Of a stretch of 64,000 nucleotides of DNA, positions 49,648 to 57,936 are shown piece after piece. A program made the position numbers and the translations under genes. Source of the stretch: Plantibacter flavus (lineage in GTDB: Bacteria > Actinomycetota > Actinomycetes > Actinomycetales > Microbacteriaceae); NCBI RefSeq assembly GCF_900177615.1, contig NZ_FXAP01000006.1, positions 1-64,000 on the forward strand, given 5' to 3'. Within the stretch, counting starts at the first letter, position 1; the number at the start of each line of letters is the position of its first letter. Under the pieces are notes generated by a model. The model had not been told where the DNA came from, made no database searches, and saw nothing but the letters and a program-made list of their open reading frames with translations.

Positions 49648-50568
49648 TCAGTCGCCGACGTTGCGCTCGCCGCGTTCGTAGACCGAGGCCGCGGGCCCGA
49701 CGATGTTGGTGTCGGGCGTGCCGACGACCTCATGGTCCTTGTTGTCGTAGTCGAAGCGGTGCAGCACGTGCCGCATCGCCTCGACCCTGGCGCGCTTCTT
49801 GTCGTTGCTCTTGACGATCGTCCACGGGGCGTCCGCGGTGTCCGTCGCCTCGAGCATCGCCTCCTTCGCGCGGGTGTAGTCGCCCCACTTGTCGAGGGAG
49901 GCCAGGTCCATCGGGGAGAGCTTCCACTGTCGCACCGGGTCGACCTGGCGGATCGCGAAGCGCGTGCGCTGCTCGTCGGCGGAGACGGAGAACCAGAACT
50001 TCACGAGGTCGACGCCGTCACCGACGAGCATCTGCTCGAACAGCGGGGCCTGGCGCATGAACTCGTCGTACTGTGCCGGGGTGCAGAACCCCATCACGCG
50101 TTCGACGCCCGCGCGGTTGTACCAGGACCGGTCGAACAGCACGATCTCGCCGGCGGCCGGCAGATGTTGGACGTAGCGCTGGAAGTACCACTGCGTGGAC
50201 TCGCGGGTGGTGGGCTTCTCGAGCGCGACGACGCGGGCGCCGCGCGGGTTGAGGTGCTCGGTGAAGCGCTTGATCGTGCCACCCTTGCCGGCGGCGTCGC
50301 GTCCCTCGAACACGACGACCAGCCGACGGTCGTTGGCCTTGATCCAGTTCTGCAGCTTCAGCAGCTCGATCTGCAGGAGCCGTTTGTCGCTCTCGTACTG
50401 CTCTCGCGACATGCGCTCGGCGTACGGGTAGCCCTCGCGCCACGTGTCGATGTGGCTGCCGGCGGCGTCGAGCAGGATGGGGTCGTCGTCGTCGACGTCG
50501 ACCACCTGGTAGCCGTCGACCTGATCGAGTGCGGGCGGCGGGGCGTAGTGCGAGACGAGCTGCTGCAT
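49648..50568 (-). CDS. ppk2: Polyphosphate kinase 2
   Basis: This 306-residue PPK2-class enzyme moves phosphate between polyphosphate and nucleotides. It has Walker A EGRDAAGKGGTIKR (from Glu88), Walker B IVLFDRSWYNRAGVERVMGF (Asp146), lid-region Arg residues in STQWYFQRYVQHLP, and DPVRQWKLSPMDLASLDKWGDYTRAK. Single-domain length fits class I. No regulatory gene is adjacent. It likely balances GTP or ATP pools during stress. Confidence 0.93.
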   Translation of the reverse strand: MQQLVSHYAPPPALDQVDGYQVVDVDDDDPILLDAAGSHIDTWREGYPYAERMSREQYESDKRLLQIELLKLQNWIKANDRRLVVVFEGRDAAGKGGTIKRFTEHLNPRGARVVALEKPTTRESTQWYFQRYVQHLPAAGEIVLFDRSWYNRAGVERVMGFCTPAQYDEFMRQAPLFEQMLVGDGVDLVKFWFSVSADEQRTRFAIRQVDPVRQWKLSPMDLASLDKWGDYTRAKEAMLEATDTADAPWTIVKSNDKKRARVEAMRHVLHRFDYDNKDHEVVGTPDTNIVGPAASVYERGERNVGD

Positions 50569-50627
50569 GGTCGGGACGCTAGTCCCCGTGCGTAACCGTC
50601 AGGTGGCCGTTGGGTGACGCGCTGGTG

Positions 50628-50921
50628 CTAGCCGGCGGAACGGGTGAGGAGGCCCTGACGCTCGGGGTGCGCGTCGAACCACTCGCCCACGTACCAGCAC
50701 ATCGGGACGATCCGACGGTCGCTGTGCTGCTCGACGTCGTCGACCGCGTAGGCGACGAGTTCGCCCGCGTACCCCTTGCCGCGGAACGGCGGCGTGGTGA
50801 AGGTGCGGGGGAACGAGATCGAGTCGCCCGAGATCCGGTAGTCGACGACGCTCACCAGCTGGCCGTCGACGTGCATGGTGTAGCGCTGGGCATCGGTCTC
50901 GTTGGTGAACTCCGTGGTCAT
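50628..50921 (-). CDS. YjdJ-type small GNAT acetyltransferase
   Basis: This 97-residue protein of the short Gcn5-related group begins FTNETDAQRYTMHVDGQLVSVVDYRISGD. It has the acetyl-CoA loop FTTPPFRGKGYAGELV and ends CWYVGEWFDAHPERQGLL, all family signatures. ATG 50921 is chosen over a longer frame without homology. The substrate is unknown. It is divergent from the methyltransferase gene, with 70 bases between. Confidence 0.85.
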   Translation of the reverse strand: MTTEFTNETDAQRYTMHVDGQLVSVVDYRISGDSISFPRTFTTPPFRGKGYAGELVAYAVDDVEQHSDRRIVPMCWYVGEWFDAHPERQGLLTRSAG

Positions 50922-50991
50922 ATGCGGTGCAACGCGCGGGGCCGATCGTTCCTTCCCTGGTGTGCGGGCAGCGGACTGCCAGAATAGGCAC

Positions 50992-51858
50992 ATGTCCCTC
51001 GCCGCAGCAGTCGATGAAGTGCCGCTGCGATGGACCCCGGACGGCCCCGACCTCGTCCTCGAGGGCGACAACCTCGACGTCGTGGCGCAGTTGCCCGACG
51101 AGTCGTTCACGCTCATCTACCTCGACCCGCCGTTCAACACCGGGCGCGTGCAGCGTCGTCACTCCTCGACCTCGGTGCGGACGGCCGAGACGGGGGTGAA
51201 CCGTTTCGCCGGCTTCAAGGGGCAGGCGTACGAGCGCATCCGCGGCGACCTCCGACGCTTCGACGACGCCTTCGACGACTACTGGGGCTTCCTCGAGCCG
51301 CGACTCGTCGAGGCCTGGCGCGTCCTTGCCGCCGACGGCACCCTCTACCTCCACCTCGATTACCGCGAGGCGCACTACGCGAAGGTGCTCCTCGACGCCC
51401 TCTTCGGCCGGGAGTGCTTCCTCAACGAGATCATCTGGGCCTACGACTACGGCGCGAAGGCGCAGAGCCGCTGGCCGACGAAGCACGACACGATCCTCGT
51501 CTATGTGAAGGACCCGAAGGGGTACCACTTCGACAACGCGACCGTCGACCGCGAGCCCTACATGGCGCCCGGGCTCGTCACCGCGGAGAAGGCGGCGCGC
51601 GGCAAGCTTCCCACCGACGTCTGGTGGCACACGATCGTGTCGCCGACCGGCCGCGAGAAGACCGGGTACCCGACCCAGAAGCCGGAGGGAATCCTGCGCC
51701 GTATCGTGCAGGCGTCCTCCCGCGAGGGTGACTGGGTGCTCGACTTCTTCGCCGGCAGCGGCACGACGGGGGCGGTCGCGAAGGCGCTCGGTCGTCGGTA
51801 CGTCCTCGTCGACGAGAACCCGCAGGCGCTCGAGATCATCCGCGCCCGCCTCTCCTAG
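50992..51858 (+). CDS. Orphan DNA N6-adenine/N4-cytosine methyltransferase, beta class
   Basis: This 288-residue S-adenosylmethionine-dependent methyltransferase has the catalytic motif Asp45-Pro-Pro-Phe (IYLDPPFNTG) before the cofactor-binding motif FAGSGTTG (253-260), so it is of the beta class. TQKPEGILRRIVQASS is motif X-like. No restriction endonuclease or second methyltransferase is in the window, so it is an orphan, perhaps regulatory as in CcrM-type enzymes. ATG 50992 is chosen for family length. Its stop TAG overlaps palindrome A copy 4 by two bases. Confidence 0.85.
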   Translation: MSLAAAVDEVPLRWTPDGPDLVLEGDNLDVVAQLPDESFTLIYLDPPFNTGRVQRRHSSTSVRTAETGVNRFAGFKGQAYERIRGDLRRFDDAFDDYWGFLEPRLVEAWRVLAADGTLYLHLDYREAHYAKVLLDALFGRECFLNEIIWAYDYGAKAQSRWPTKHDTILVYVKDPKGYHFDNATVDREPYMAPGLVTAEKAARGKLPTDVWWHTIVSPTGREKTGYPTQKPEGILRRIVQASSREGDWVLDFFAGSGTTGAVAKALGRRYVLVDENPQALEIIRARLS

Positions 51859-51925
51859 CCCGCGAACTGTCAGTTCAGAACAGTCGCTGCGCCCGGGACT
51901 GTCGTCTGGTGACAGTTCGCGGGCT
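51857..51925. repeat. Palindrome family A, copy 4
   Basis: AGCCCGCGAACTGTCA (51857-51872) and TGACAGTTCGCGGGCT (51910-51925) form perfect 16-base arms. The loop contains ACAGTC/GACTGT, giving a nested stem. It lies between the convergent methyltransferase and LacI genes. Confidence 0.85.
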
Positions 51926-51936
51926 GGCGGGGAGGG

Positions 51937-52950
51937 TCAGACGGAGGCGCGCGAGACGAGGCGGGTCGGCATCATCGTGACGCGCTCGACCGGCTCGCCA
52001 GCGAGGCGACGGACCAGCACCCTCGCCATCTCGGCACCGAGGTCGACGGGCGACTGCGCGATCGTCGTGAGCGGCGGTGCGGCGGTCTCGCCGTAGCGGT
52101 CGTCGTCGTAGCCCACGACGGCGATGTCGCCGGGGATCGTCAGGCCGGCCTCGCGGATGACGGAGTAGGCGCCGGCGGCCATCTGGTCGTTCGCGGCGAA
52201 GAGCCCGTCGATGGGCACGCCGCGCGCGAGGAGACGCCGCATCGCGGCAGCGCCGTCGGCGGGGGAGAAGTCGCCCACCTCGACGAGGTCGTGTGGAAGA
52301 CCTGCGAGCTCGAGCTCCGCACGCCACCCGGCGAGTCGGTCGACCCCACCCGGCATGTCCTGACGGCCCGCGATGGTCGCGATCCGCGTCCGGCCGGCCT
52401 CGATGAGGTGCCGAGCCGCGGTCCTCGCGCCCTCGACGTTGTCGACGTCGACGTAGGTGCTGTCGACGACGTCGGCACCCATCGGGCGACCGCCAAACAC
52501 GATCGGGAGCTCCCGGCCGAGCCTCGTGTACGAGTGGTCACCGCTGTGGTGCGACACGACGAGCGCGCCGTCGACGTTGCCGCCGAGCAGGTAGCGGCGG
52601 GTCTTCTCCGAGTCCGCTTCAGTCGCGATGAGGAGGTTCAGCGTGTAGTCGGTCTGCGCCAGTTCGAGGGCGACGCCCTGCACGACCGAGGCGAAGAACG
52701 GGTCCGAGAACACCCGGGCGGTCGACTCCGGCACGACGAGCGCGATGACCTGGGTCCGTCGGGACGCCAGCGACCGGGCGGCCCGATTGGGCACGTAGTC
52801 GAGCGCGGCGATCGCCTCGTTCACGACCGCGACGACCTCGGCCGTGACCTTCGGTGAACCGTTGACGACCCGCGACACGGTCGCGCGGGAGACGCCTGCG
52901 CGGGTCGCGACCATCTCGAGCGTGGGGGCCCCTTGACCGGACTGCATCAT
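51937..52950 (-). CDS. LacI-family regulator, CebR/CelR-like
   Basis: This 337-residue repressor has the helix-turn-helix LEMVATRAGVSRATVSRVVNGSPKV (about 11-36), hinge NRAARSLASRRT, and sugar-binding lobes with DPFFASVVQGVALEL, DGLFAANDQMAAG and VGYDDDRYGETAAPPLTTI. These traits, an adjacent GH1 gene and a TGAGAGCGCTCTCA site upstream of that gene match the CebR/CelR cellobiose regulators of actinobacteria. Cellobiose or a related beta-glucoside is the likely inducer. It is downstream of the GH1 gene, separated by a hairpin. Confidence 0.9.
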   Translation of the reverse strand: MMQSGQGAPTLEMVATRAGVSRATVSRVVNGSPKVTAEVVAVVNEAIAALDYVPNRAARSLASRRTQVIALVVPESTARVFSDPFFASVVQGVALELAQTDYTLNLLIATEADSEKTRRYLLGGNVDGALVVSHHSGDHSYTRLGRELPIVFGGRPMGADVVDSTYVDVDNVEGARTAARHLIEAGRTRIATIAGRQDMPGGVDRLAGWRAELELAGLPHDLVEVGDFSPADGAAAMRRLLARGVPIDGLFAANDQMAAGAYSVIREAGLTIPGDIAVVGYDDDRYGETAAPPLTTIAQSPVDLGAEMARVLVRRLAGEPVERVTMMPTRLVSRASV

Positions 52951-53039
52951 CGTCCCCTTCCGAGCGGGTGAGCGTGCCGAGTGCAGTGTATCGCCGGGCG
53001 TCTGGACGTCCGTGGGCGGCGCAGCTGCTCAGGAGGTGA

Positions 53040-53075
53040 CCGGCGTGTCGCGGCCCCTCGATCGCGACACGCCGG
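53040..53075. terminator. Hairpin between GH1 and LacI genes
   Basis: Perfect 13-base arms CCGGCGTGTCGCG (53040-53052) and CGCGACACGCCGG (53063-53075) flank a 10-base loop just after the GH1 stop. There is no U-tract. It probably terminates or stabilises the bgl transcript. Confidence 0.6.
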
Positions 53076-53087
53076 AGTGTTCGTGGG

Positions 53088-54536
53088 TCAGGGGAGCTCC
53101 GCCACGGCGGGCAGGACACGCGAGGCGGCGATGCGGCGTGCGTACGCGAGTCCGCTGTCCTTGATCGTGCGCTCCTGCGTGTCGTAGTCGACCCGCACGA
53201 TGCCGAACCGCTTGTCGTAGCCGTACGCCCACTCGAAGTTGTCGAGCAGTGACCAGACGAAGTAGCCGCGCACGTCGGCGCCGTCGGCGATCGCGAGTTC
53301 CACCTGGTCGATGTGGTCCTGGATGAAGGCGTCGCGATCGACGTCGTGGATGCGGCCGTCCTCCGCGACGACGTCGTCGTAGGCCGCGCCGTTCTCGGTC
53401 ACGTACAGCGGCGGCAGCGTCGGGTACTCGTGGCCGAGCCGGACGAGCAGGGTGCGGAGGCCGGCGGGGTGCACCTCCCAGTCCATCGCGGTGCGCGGGA
53501 GTCCGCGACTCGGGAAGGAGATGTCGGGCGAGGCGAGCCACGGCGAACCGGCCTCGCGCTCGGTCGCGCCGGAGTGGCCGCCGTCAGCGCCGGAGTCGTC
53601 GGGGTGACCAGACACGAGGTCGTCGTGGTAGTGGTTGACGCCGAGGAAGTCGATCGGGGCGGAGATGGTCTCGAGGTCGCCGTCGTGGACGAGCGTGTCG
53701 AGGCCGAGGCCTTCGAGGTCGTGGGCGACGTCGGTCGGGTACGCGCCGAGGACGATCGGTTCGAGGAAAATGCGGTTCATGATCCCGTCGACGCGGCGGG
53801 CGGCGTCGATGTCGGCCGGGTCGGTGGGGTCCGCCGGGATCGCGTTCGTGAGGTTGAGGGTGATGCCGATCTGCTCGGCGCCGAGCTCGCGGAGGCGCGT
53901 GGTCGCCAGCCCGTGGGCGAGGTGCTGGTGGTGGATGGCGGCGAGAGCGGCGGCTTCGTCGCGTCGGCCGGGTGCGTGCACGCCGACGGCGTAGCCGAGC
54001 AGGGAGGAGCAGAACGGTTCGTTGAAGGTCGTCCAGTGCTGGACGCGGTCGCCGAGTGCCTCGTAGGTGGCCTCGGCGTAGTCGACGAAGCGCAGGGCCG
54101 TGTCGCGGTTCGTCCAGCCGCCCTGCTCCTCGAGTGCGTGCGGGAGGTCCCAGTGGTACAGGGTGAGCCAGGGGAGGATGCCGGCGTCGAGCAGCTGGTC
54201 GACGAGGCGACTGTAGAAGTCGAGGCCGGCGGGGTTGACGGCGCGGTCGCCCGGCTTGATGCGGGCCCAGCTCGTGGAGAAGCGGTAGGCGTCGAGCCCC
54301 AGCTCGGACATGATCGCGACGTCGCCGGCGGTGCGGTGGTAGTGGTCGACGGCGACCTCGAGGTCGTCGCCGTTGGCGATCGCGCCGGGCACCCGGGCGA
54401 AGGCGTCCCAGACGGAGTCCTCCTTGCCGTCCTCGTGTGCTGCTCCCTCGACCTGGGCGGCCGCGGTGGCGGAACCCCAGAGGAACGACGGCAGGATCAG
54501 GGCCGGACGGGTGGTGGGCTGGGGGGCGTGCGTCAT
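53088..54536 (-). CDS. Beta-glucosidase, glycoside hydrolase family 1
   Basis: This 482-residue cytoplasmic retaining glycosidase has the acid/base Glu173 (TTFNEP) and the nucleophile Glu381 (YVTENG). FLWGSATAAAQVEGA opens the barrel and GYFVWSLLDNFEWAYGYDKRFGIV closes it. A 20-residue Gly/Asp-rich insertion (about 310-330) is a loop variation. It hydrolyses cellobiose or aryl beta-glucosides and is predicted to be controlled by the adjacent LacI through the operator at 54580-54593. No transporter genes are adjacent. Confidence 0.93.
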   Translation of the reverse strand: MTHAPQPTTRPALILPSFLWGSATAAAQVEGAAHEDGKEDSVWDAFARVPGAIANGDDLEVAVDHYHRTAGDVAIMSELGLDAYRFSTSWARIKPGDRAVNPAGLDFYSRLVDQLLDAGILPWLTLYHWDLPHALEEQGGWTNRDTALRFVDYAEATYEALGDRVQHWTTFNEPFCSSLLGYAVGVHAPGRRDEAAALAAIHHQHLAHGLATTRLRELGAEQIGITLNLTNAIPADPTDPADIDAARRVDGIMNRIFLEPIVLGAYPTDVAHDLEGLGLDTLVHDGDLETISAPIDFLGVNHYHDDLVSGHPDDSGADGGHSGATEREAGSPWLASPDISFPSRGLPRTAMDWEVHPAGLRTLLVRLGHEYPTLPPLYVTENGAAYDDVVAEDGRIHDVDRDAFIQDHIDQVELAIADGADVRGYFVWSLLDNFEWAYGYDKRFGIVRVDYDTQERTIKDSGLAYARRIAASRVLPAVAELP

Positions 54537-54579
54537 CGAAGCTCCTCGTGGCTGGGTGCACGCCCATGCTATCGCCTGC

Positions 54580-54593
54580 TGAGAGCGCTCTCA
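54580..54593. promoter_or_regulatory. CebR-type operator upstream of the GH1 gene
   Basis: TGAGAGCGCTCTCA is a perfect 14-base palindrome 44 bases before the beta-glucosidase ATG. It differs from the known CebR/CelR consensus TGGGAGCGCTCCCA by one symmetrical pair. Confidence 0.8.
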
Positions 54594-54623
54594 TGCTGGT
54601 GTCGGGTGTGGGTGGGGTGTGGC

Positions 54624-54824
54624 GCCAGCGCGATGCGCTGACGCGAGCGCGGGTCGGCGGCGTGAGCGCGCCCCTCTGGAGGGGCGCGCTCATGCGCTGG
54701 GGCCGCGGTGACGCCGATTCGACAGCGCTCACGTCAGCGCACCGCGCTGGCACCCGGGGGACCCCGTCAGCGCGGTGCGCTGGTGGCGGTCACCCCGCGG
54801 TCACGTCAGCGCGGTGCGCTGGCG
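54624..54824. repeat. Compound repeat family C, copy 3
   Basis: It contains GCCAGCGCGATGCGCTGACG (from 54624), the hairpin GTGAGCGCGCCCCT with AGGGGCGCGCTCAT (54662-54693), and three further CAGCGC-RYY-GCGCTG cores at about 54735, 54768 and 54807. It fills most of the 321-base gap between the drug exporter and GH1 genes. No gene is seen in the gap. Confidence 0.78.
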
Positions 54825-54857
54825 AACCGACGGATGACGGTCACCGACGAACGACGG

Positions 54858-56651
54858 TCAGTGACGGGCGGACGGATCGACGACGCGGTTGCTCGCGGTG
54901 TCGGGCGACAGCTGCGACCCCGCCAGCTCGGCGGCACGCTGGGCGGCGAGCGACAACTCGTCCTCGGCTTCCTCCGCAGCCTGGGCGTCGGTGCGCTCCT
55001 GCAGCGCGGACTTCGCCCGCAGCGGCGGCGCCTTGAGGAACCAGCTCAGCACGAACGCGACGGCGACCACCGCGAAGCTCACCCAGAACACGGTCACGGT
55101 CGCGTCCGCGAACCCCGTGAGGAACGGCGCGGCCAGGTCGTGGTTCGCGCCGACGAGGAACGAGGTGTCGCCGTCGAGCGCGGAACCGGCCGAGCCGCCG
55201 GACTGCACCTTGGAGAGCACGTCCAGGATCCCCTTGTTGGCAGGATCGGAGAGCACGGCAGGGTTCTGCGCTGCAGCCTGGGCGTTCGCGAGCAGTGTCG
55301 GGTCCTTGAACGCCGCACCGATCGTGTCGGGGAGTCGCGTGTAGAGCACGGAGAAGATGACGGCCGTGCCCAGCGTTCCGCCGATCTGACGGAAGAAGGT
55401 CGACGAGCTCGTCGCCACCCCGATGTCGCGTGCCTCGACGGCGTTCTGGCTCGCGATCGTCAGCGTCTGCATCAGCTGGCCGAGTCCGAGGCCGACGAGC
55501 AGCATGCCGCCCATCATCCACCAGACGGGCTTGTCGGCCGTCGCGAAGCTGAAGTAGAAGAAACCGCTCAGGAGCAGGAAGGTACCGACGATCGGGAACG
55601 CCTTGTACTTGCCCGTGCGTGCGATGATCTGCCCGCTCGCGATCGAGGAGATCATGAGACCGAGGATCATCGGCAGCATGAGCAGGCCGGACTCGGTCGG
55701 CGTCGCCCCCTCGACCAGCTGCAGGAACAGCGGCACCGTCATCATCGCGCCGAACATGCCGAACCCGACGAGCACACCGAGGATGGTGGCGACCCGGAAG
55801 GTGGAGTTCTTGAACAGCTTCAACGGGATGAGTGCGTCGTCGCCCATGGCCCGCTCGACGAGGATGAACCCGACGATGCCGGCGACCCCGATGGCGTAGC
55901 AGGCGATGGATCCGGCCGAGGCCCAGCCCCAGATGCGGCCCTGCTCGGCGACGAGCAGCAGGGGCACGACGGCGAGGACGACCGTGGCGGCGCCCCACCA
56001 GTCGATGCGGACGCTGTGGCGGGTGTGCGGGATGTGCAGGAAACGGAGGACGATCGCGAGCGCGATGACACCGATCGGCAGGTTGATGAGGAACACCCAG
56101 CGCCAGCCGGTGATGAACAGCAGCTCGGGGGCGCCGGCGAACAGACCGCCGATGAGCGGGCCGATGACGCTCGAGACGCCGAAGACCGCGAGGAAGTACC
56201 CCTGGTACTTGGCGCGCTCGCGCGGGGCGAGCATGTCACCCATGATCGTCAGCGGCAGGGCCATGAGGCCACCGGCACCGAGGCCCTGGATGGCGCGGAA
56301 GATCGCCAGCTCGTACATCGAACCGGACATGCCGGCGAGGAGCGAGCCGATGAGGAAGATCGAGATCGCGATGATGAACAGCGGGCGGCGGCCGAAGATG
56401 TCGGACAGCTTGCCGTAGATCGGCGTCGAGACGGTGGAGGTGATCAGGTACGCGGTGGTGACCCACGCCTGGAGGGCCATGCCGTCGAGGTCGTCGGCGA
56501 TCGTGCGCATCGAGGTGCCGACGATGGTCTGGTCGAGTGCGGAGAGGAACATCCCGGCCATGAGGCCGAAGATGATGAAGAGGATCTGCCGGTGACTGAG
56601 GACGGGGGCGGATCCCGACGGCTCGGTCGAGGCGGGGGAACTGGATGACAT
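54858..56651 (-). CDS. MDR-type MFS exporter, DHA2 (EmrB/QacA) family
   Basis: This is a 597-residue, fourteen-helix drug:proton antiporter. Signatures are LDQTIVGTSMRTIADDL in helix 1, the motif A loop GKLSDIFGRRPLFII, motif C-like VFGVSSVIGPLIGGLF and NLPIGVIALAIVL. A large extracytoplasmic loop before the last helix and a charged C-terminal tail with coiled-coil character complete it. ATG 56651 is chosen, 14 residues inside a longer frame. A palindromic site upstream (56707-56723) may bind a regulator not encoded in this window. Confidence 0.9.
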   Translation of the reverse strand: MSSSSPASTEPSGSAPVLSHRQILFIIFGLMAGMFLSALDQTIVGTSMRTIADDLDGMALQAWVTTAYLITSTVSTPIYGKLSDIFGRRPLFIIAISIFLIGSLLAGMSGSMYELAIFRAIQGLGAGGLMALPLTIMGDMLAPRERAKYQGYFLAVFGVSSVIGPLIGGLFAGAPELLFITGWRWVFLINLPIGVIALAIVLRFLHIPHTRHSVRIDWWGAATVVLAVVPLLLVAEQGRIWGWASAGSIACYAIGVAGIVGFILVERAMGDDALIPLKLFKNSTFRVATILGVLVGFGMFGAMMTVPLFLQLVEGATPTESGLLMLPMILGLMISSIASGQIIARTGKYKAFPIVGTFLLLSGFFYFSFATADKPVWWMMGGMLLVGLGLGQLMQTLTIASQNAVEARDIGVATSSSTFFRQIGGTLGTAVIFSVLYTRLPDTIGAAFKDPTLLANAQAAAQNPAVLSDPANKGILDVLSKVQSGGSAGSALDGDTSFLVGANHDLAAPFLTGFADATVTVFWVSFAVVAVAFVLSWFLKAPPLRAKSALQERTDAQAAEEAEDELSLAAQRAAELAGSQLSPDTASNRVVDPSARH

Positions 56652-56706
56652 ACGGTCTCGTTCGACTCTGGGCGCGCCGGTTTGCAGGCGCACCGACGTT
56701 GGGGAT

Positions 56707-56723
56707 TTTGCGTAATGTGCAAA
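56707..56723. promoter_or_regulatory. Palindromic site upstream of the DHA2 exporter
   Basis: TTTGCGTAATGTGCAAA has TTTGC/GCAAA arms within the AT-rich stretch 56 bases before the exporter start. It looks like a TetR- or MarR-type operator. No adjacent regulator gene supports it. Confidence 0.45.
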
Positions 56724-56760
56724 CTTACACCCGGCGCAAGTTCCGCGGCAACCGCTTCGG

Positions 56761-57855
56761 TCAGGGCGTGGTGGTCGGTGCTGCGTCGAGGTCGGCGTCG
56801 AGCGCCGCGAGGTAGTCCAGGCTGGCCGTGAGCGCCACGTGGGCGTCGTCGAGGTCGAGGTGGAACTGGTACTCGTGGGGGAGTGCCGGCTCGTGGTCCG
56901 CGGCCCAGAACAGCTTCGTCACGTCGACGCCGGCGTCCTCGAGGGCCCTGCTCATCGGGACCGACTGCAACCAGGTGAGTGCGTCGCCGTTCCCGCCGGT
57001 GATGAAGGTCGGCGGGAAGTCGGCGGTGACGAAGTCGATCGTCGACATGAGCGTCCCGGTCGACGTCTCCGACCAGTCCTTCGTGCCCGCGTAGGCCCAG
57101 AGGGCGGTCTGAAGGCCCCAGGCGCCGATGCCGTCGAGCTCGGCCATCGCCGGCAGGTCGTAGACCCCGCAGTTGAGGATGGCTCCGACGAGCTGGTCGG
57201 CCTCGATCCCCGGCGTCATGCCCGACAGCGTCGCGTAGTCGGGATTGGTCGTGAGGACGGCGAGCTGGCTGGCGAGCTGCGATCCCGCTGAGTCGCCCGC
57301 GAGCACGAGGCGGTCCGGGTTCCCGTTCCACTCGGCGGCGTGCTCCGAGATATACGCGAGGGCGCCGTTGAGTTGGTTCACGGCCGTCGGATAGACGGCC
57401 TCGGGAGCGATCGTGTAGTTGACCGCGATCGTCGTGTACCCCGCTGCTGCGAGGATGCGGAGGTAGGGCTCGACGTTGCCCTTCTCGCCGGAGATCCAGG
57501 CGCCGCCGTGGATCCAGACGATCGTGGTCAGCGGTTCGGTGCCGTCCGCTGGGGTGAAGACGTCGAGGGTGGTGTCCACCTGCGGTCGGCCGCCGCTCGG
57601 CGCGGCGTACGCGATGTCGCGGAACTCCGTGAGCTTCGTGTCGGGGACGTACGGTTCCATCTCGGCGACCGTCGCAGCACCGCCGCGTTCGAACACCGAG
57701 CGGATGAGGAGCGCGGACGGCCACGGAGTGATGGCTGCGATGACCGCGACGACGAGGCCGAGACCGATCACGACGGCCGCCGCGGTCAGGAGCCGACGGA
57801 ACCGCGGGCGCTTCCGGTGCGTCGGGGCGTGGTGTGCTGGAGTCCCTGCGGTCAT
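56761..57855 (-). CDS. Membrane-anchored alpha/beta hydrolase (esterase)
   Basis: This 364-residue esterase of the hormone-sensitive-lipase/BD-FAE type has an N-terminal anchor helix at about 22-45. Outside the membrane follow the oxyanion motif WIHGGAW (114-120) and the nucleophile Ser189 in AGDSAGS, with His in the C-terminal DDAHVAL. The active site is predicted on the outer face. The start ATG 57855 precedes a basic segment (HRKRPRFRR) fitting the positive-inside rule. It is divergent from the VanY-type gene, with an 81-base gap. Confidence 0.84.
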   Translation of the reverse strand: MTAGTPAHHAPTHRKRPRFRRLLTAAAVVIGLGLVVAVIAAITPWPSALLIRSVFERGGAATVAEMEPYVPDTKLTEFRDIAYAAPSGGRPQVDTTLDVFTPADGTEPLTTIVWIHGGAWISGEKGNVEPYLRILAAAGYTTIAVNYTIAPEAVYPTAVNQLNGALAYISEHAAEWNGNPDRLVLAGDSAGSQLASQLAVLTTNPDYATLSGMTPGIEADQLVGAILNCGVYDLPAMAELDGIGAWGLQTALWAYAGTKDWSETSTGTLMSTIDFVTADFPPTFITGGNGDALTWLQSVPMSRALEDAGVDVTKLFWAADHEPALPHEYQFHLDLDDAHVALTASLDYLAALDADLDAAPTTTP

Positions 57856-57936
57856 GGTCGGGCCCCTCGTCCGGTGTGCAAGCCTGTCGACAGTGTGGCA
57901 GAGGCGCATGCGCCGTGTCGCGGTTAGGCTCGACGT

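Noticed and set aside
50992-51858. Complete restriction-modification system
   Set aside because: No endonuclease or specificity gene is within reach of the methyltransferase.
54708-56648. Long plus-strand frame opposite the DHA2 exporter
   Set aside because: It is highly charged, repetitive Asp/Glu/Arg/His sequence typical of the antisense of a membrane protein, with no start signal.
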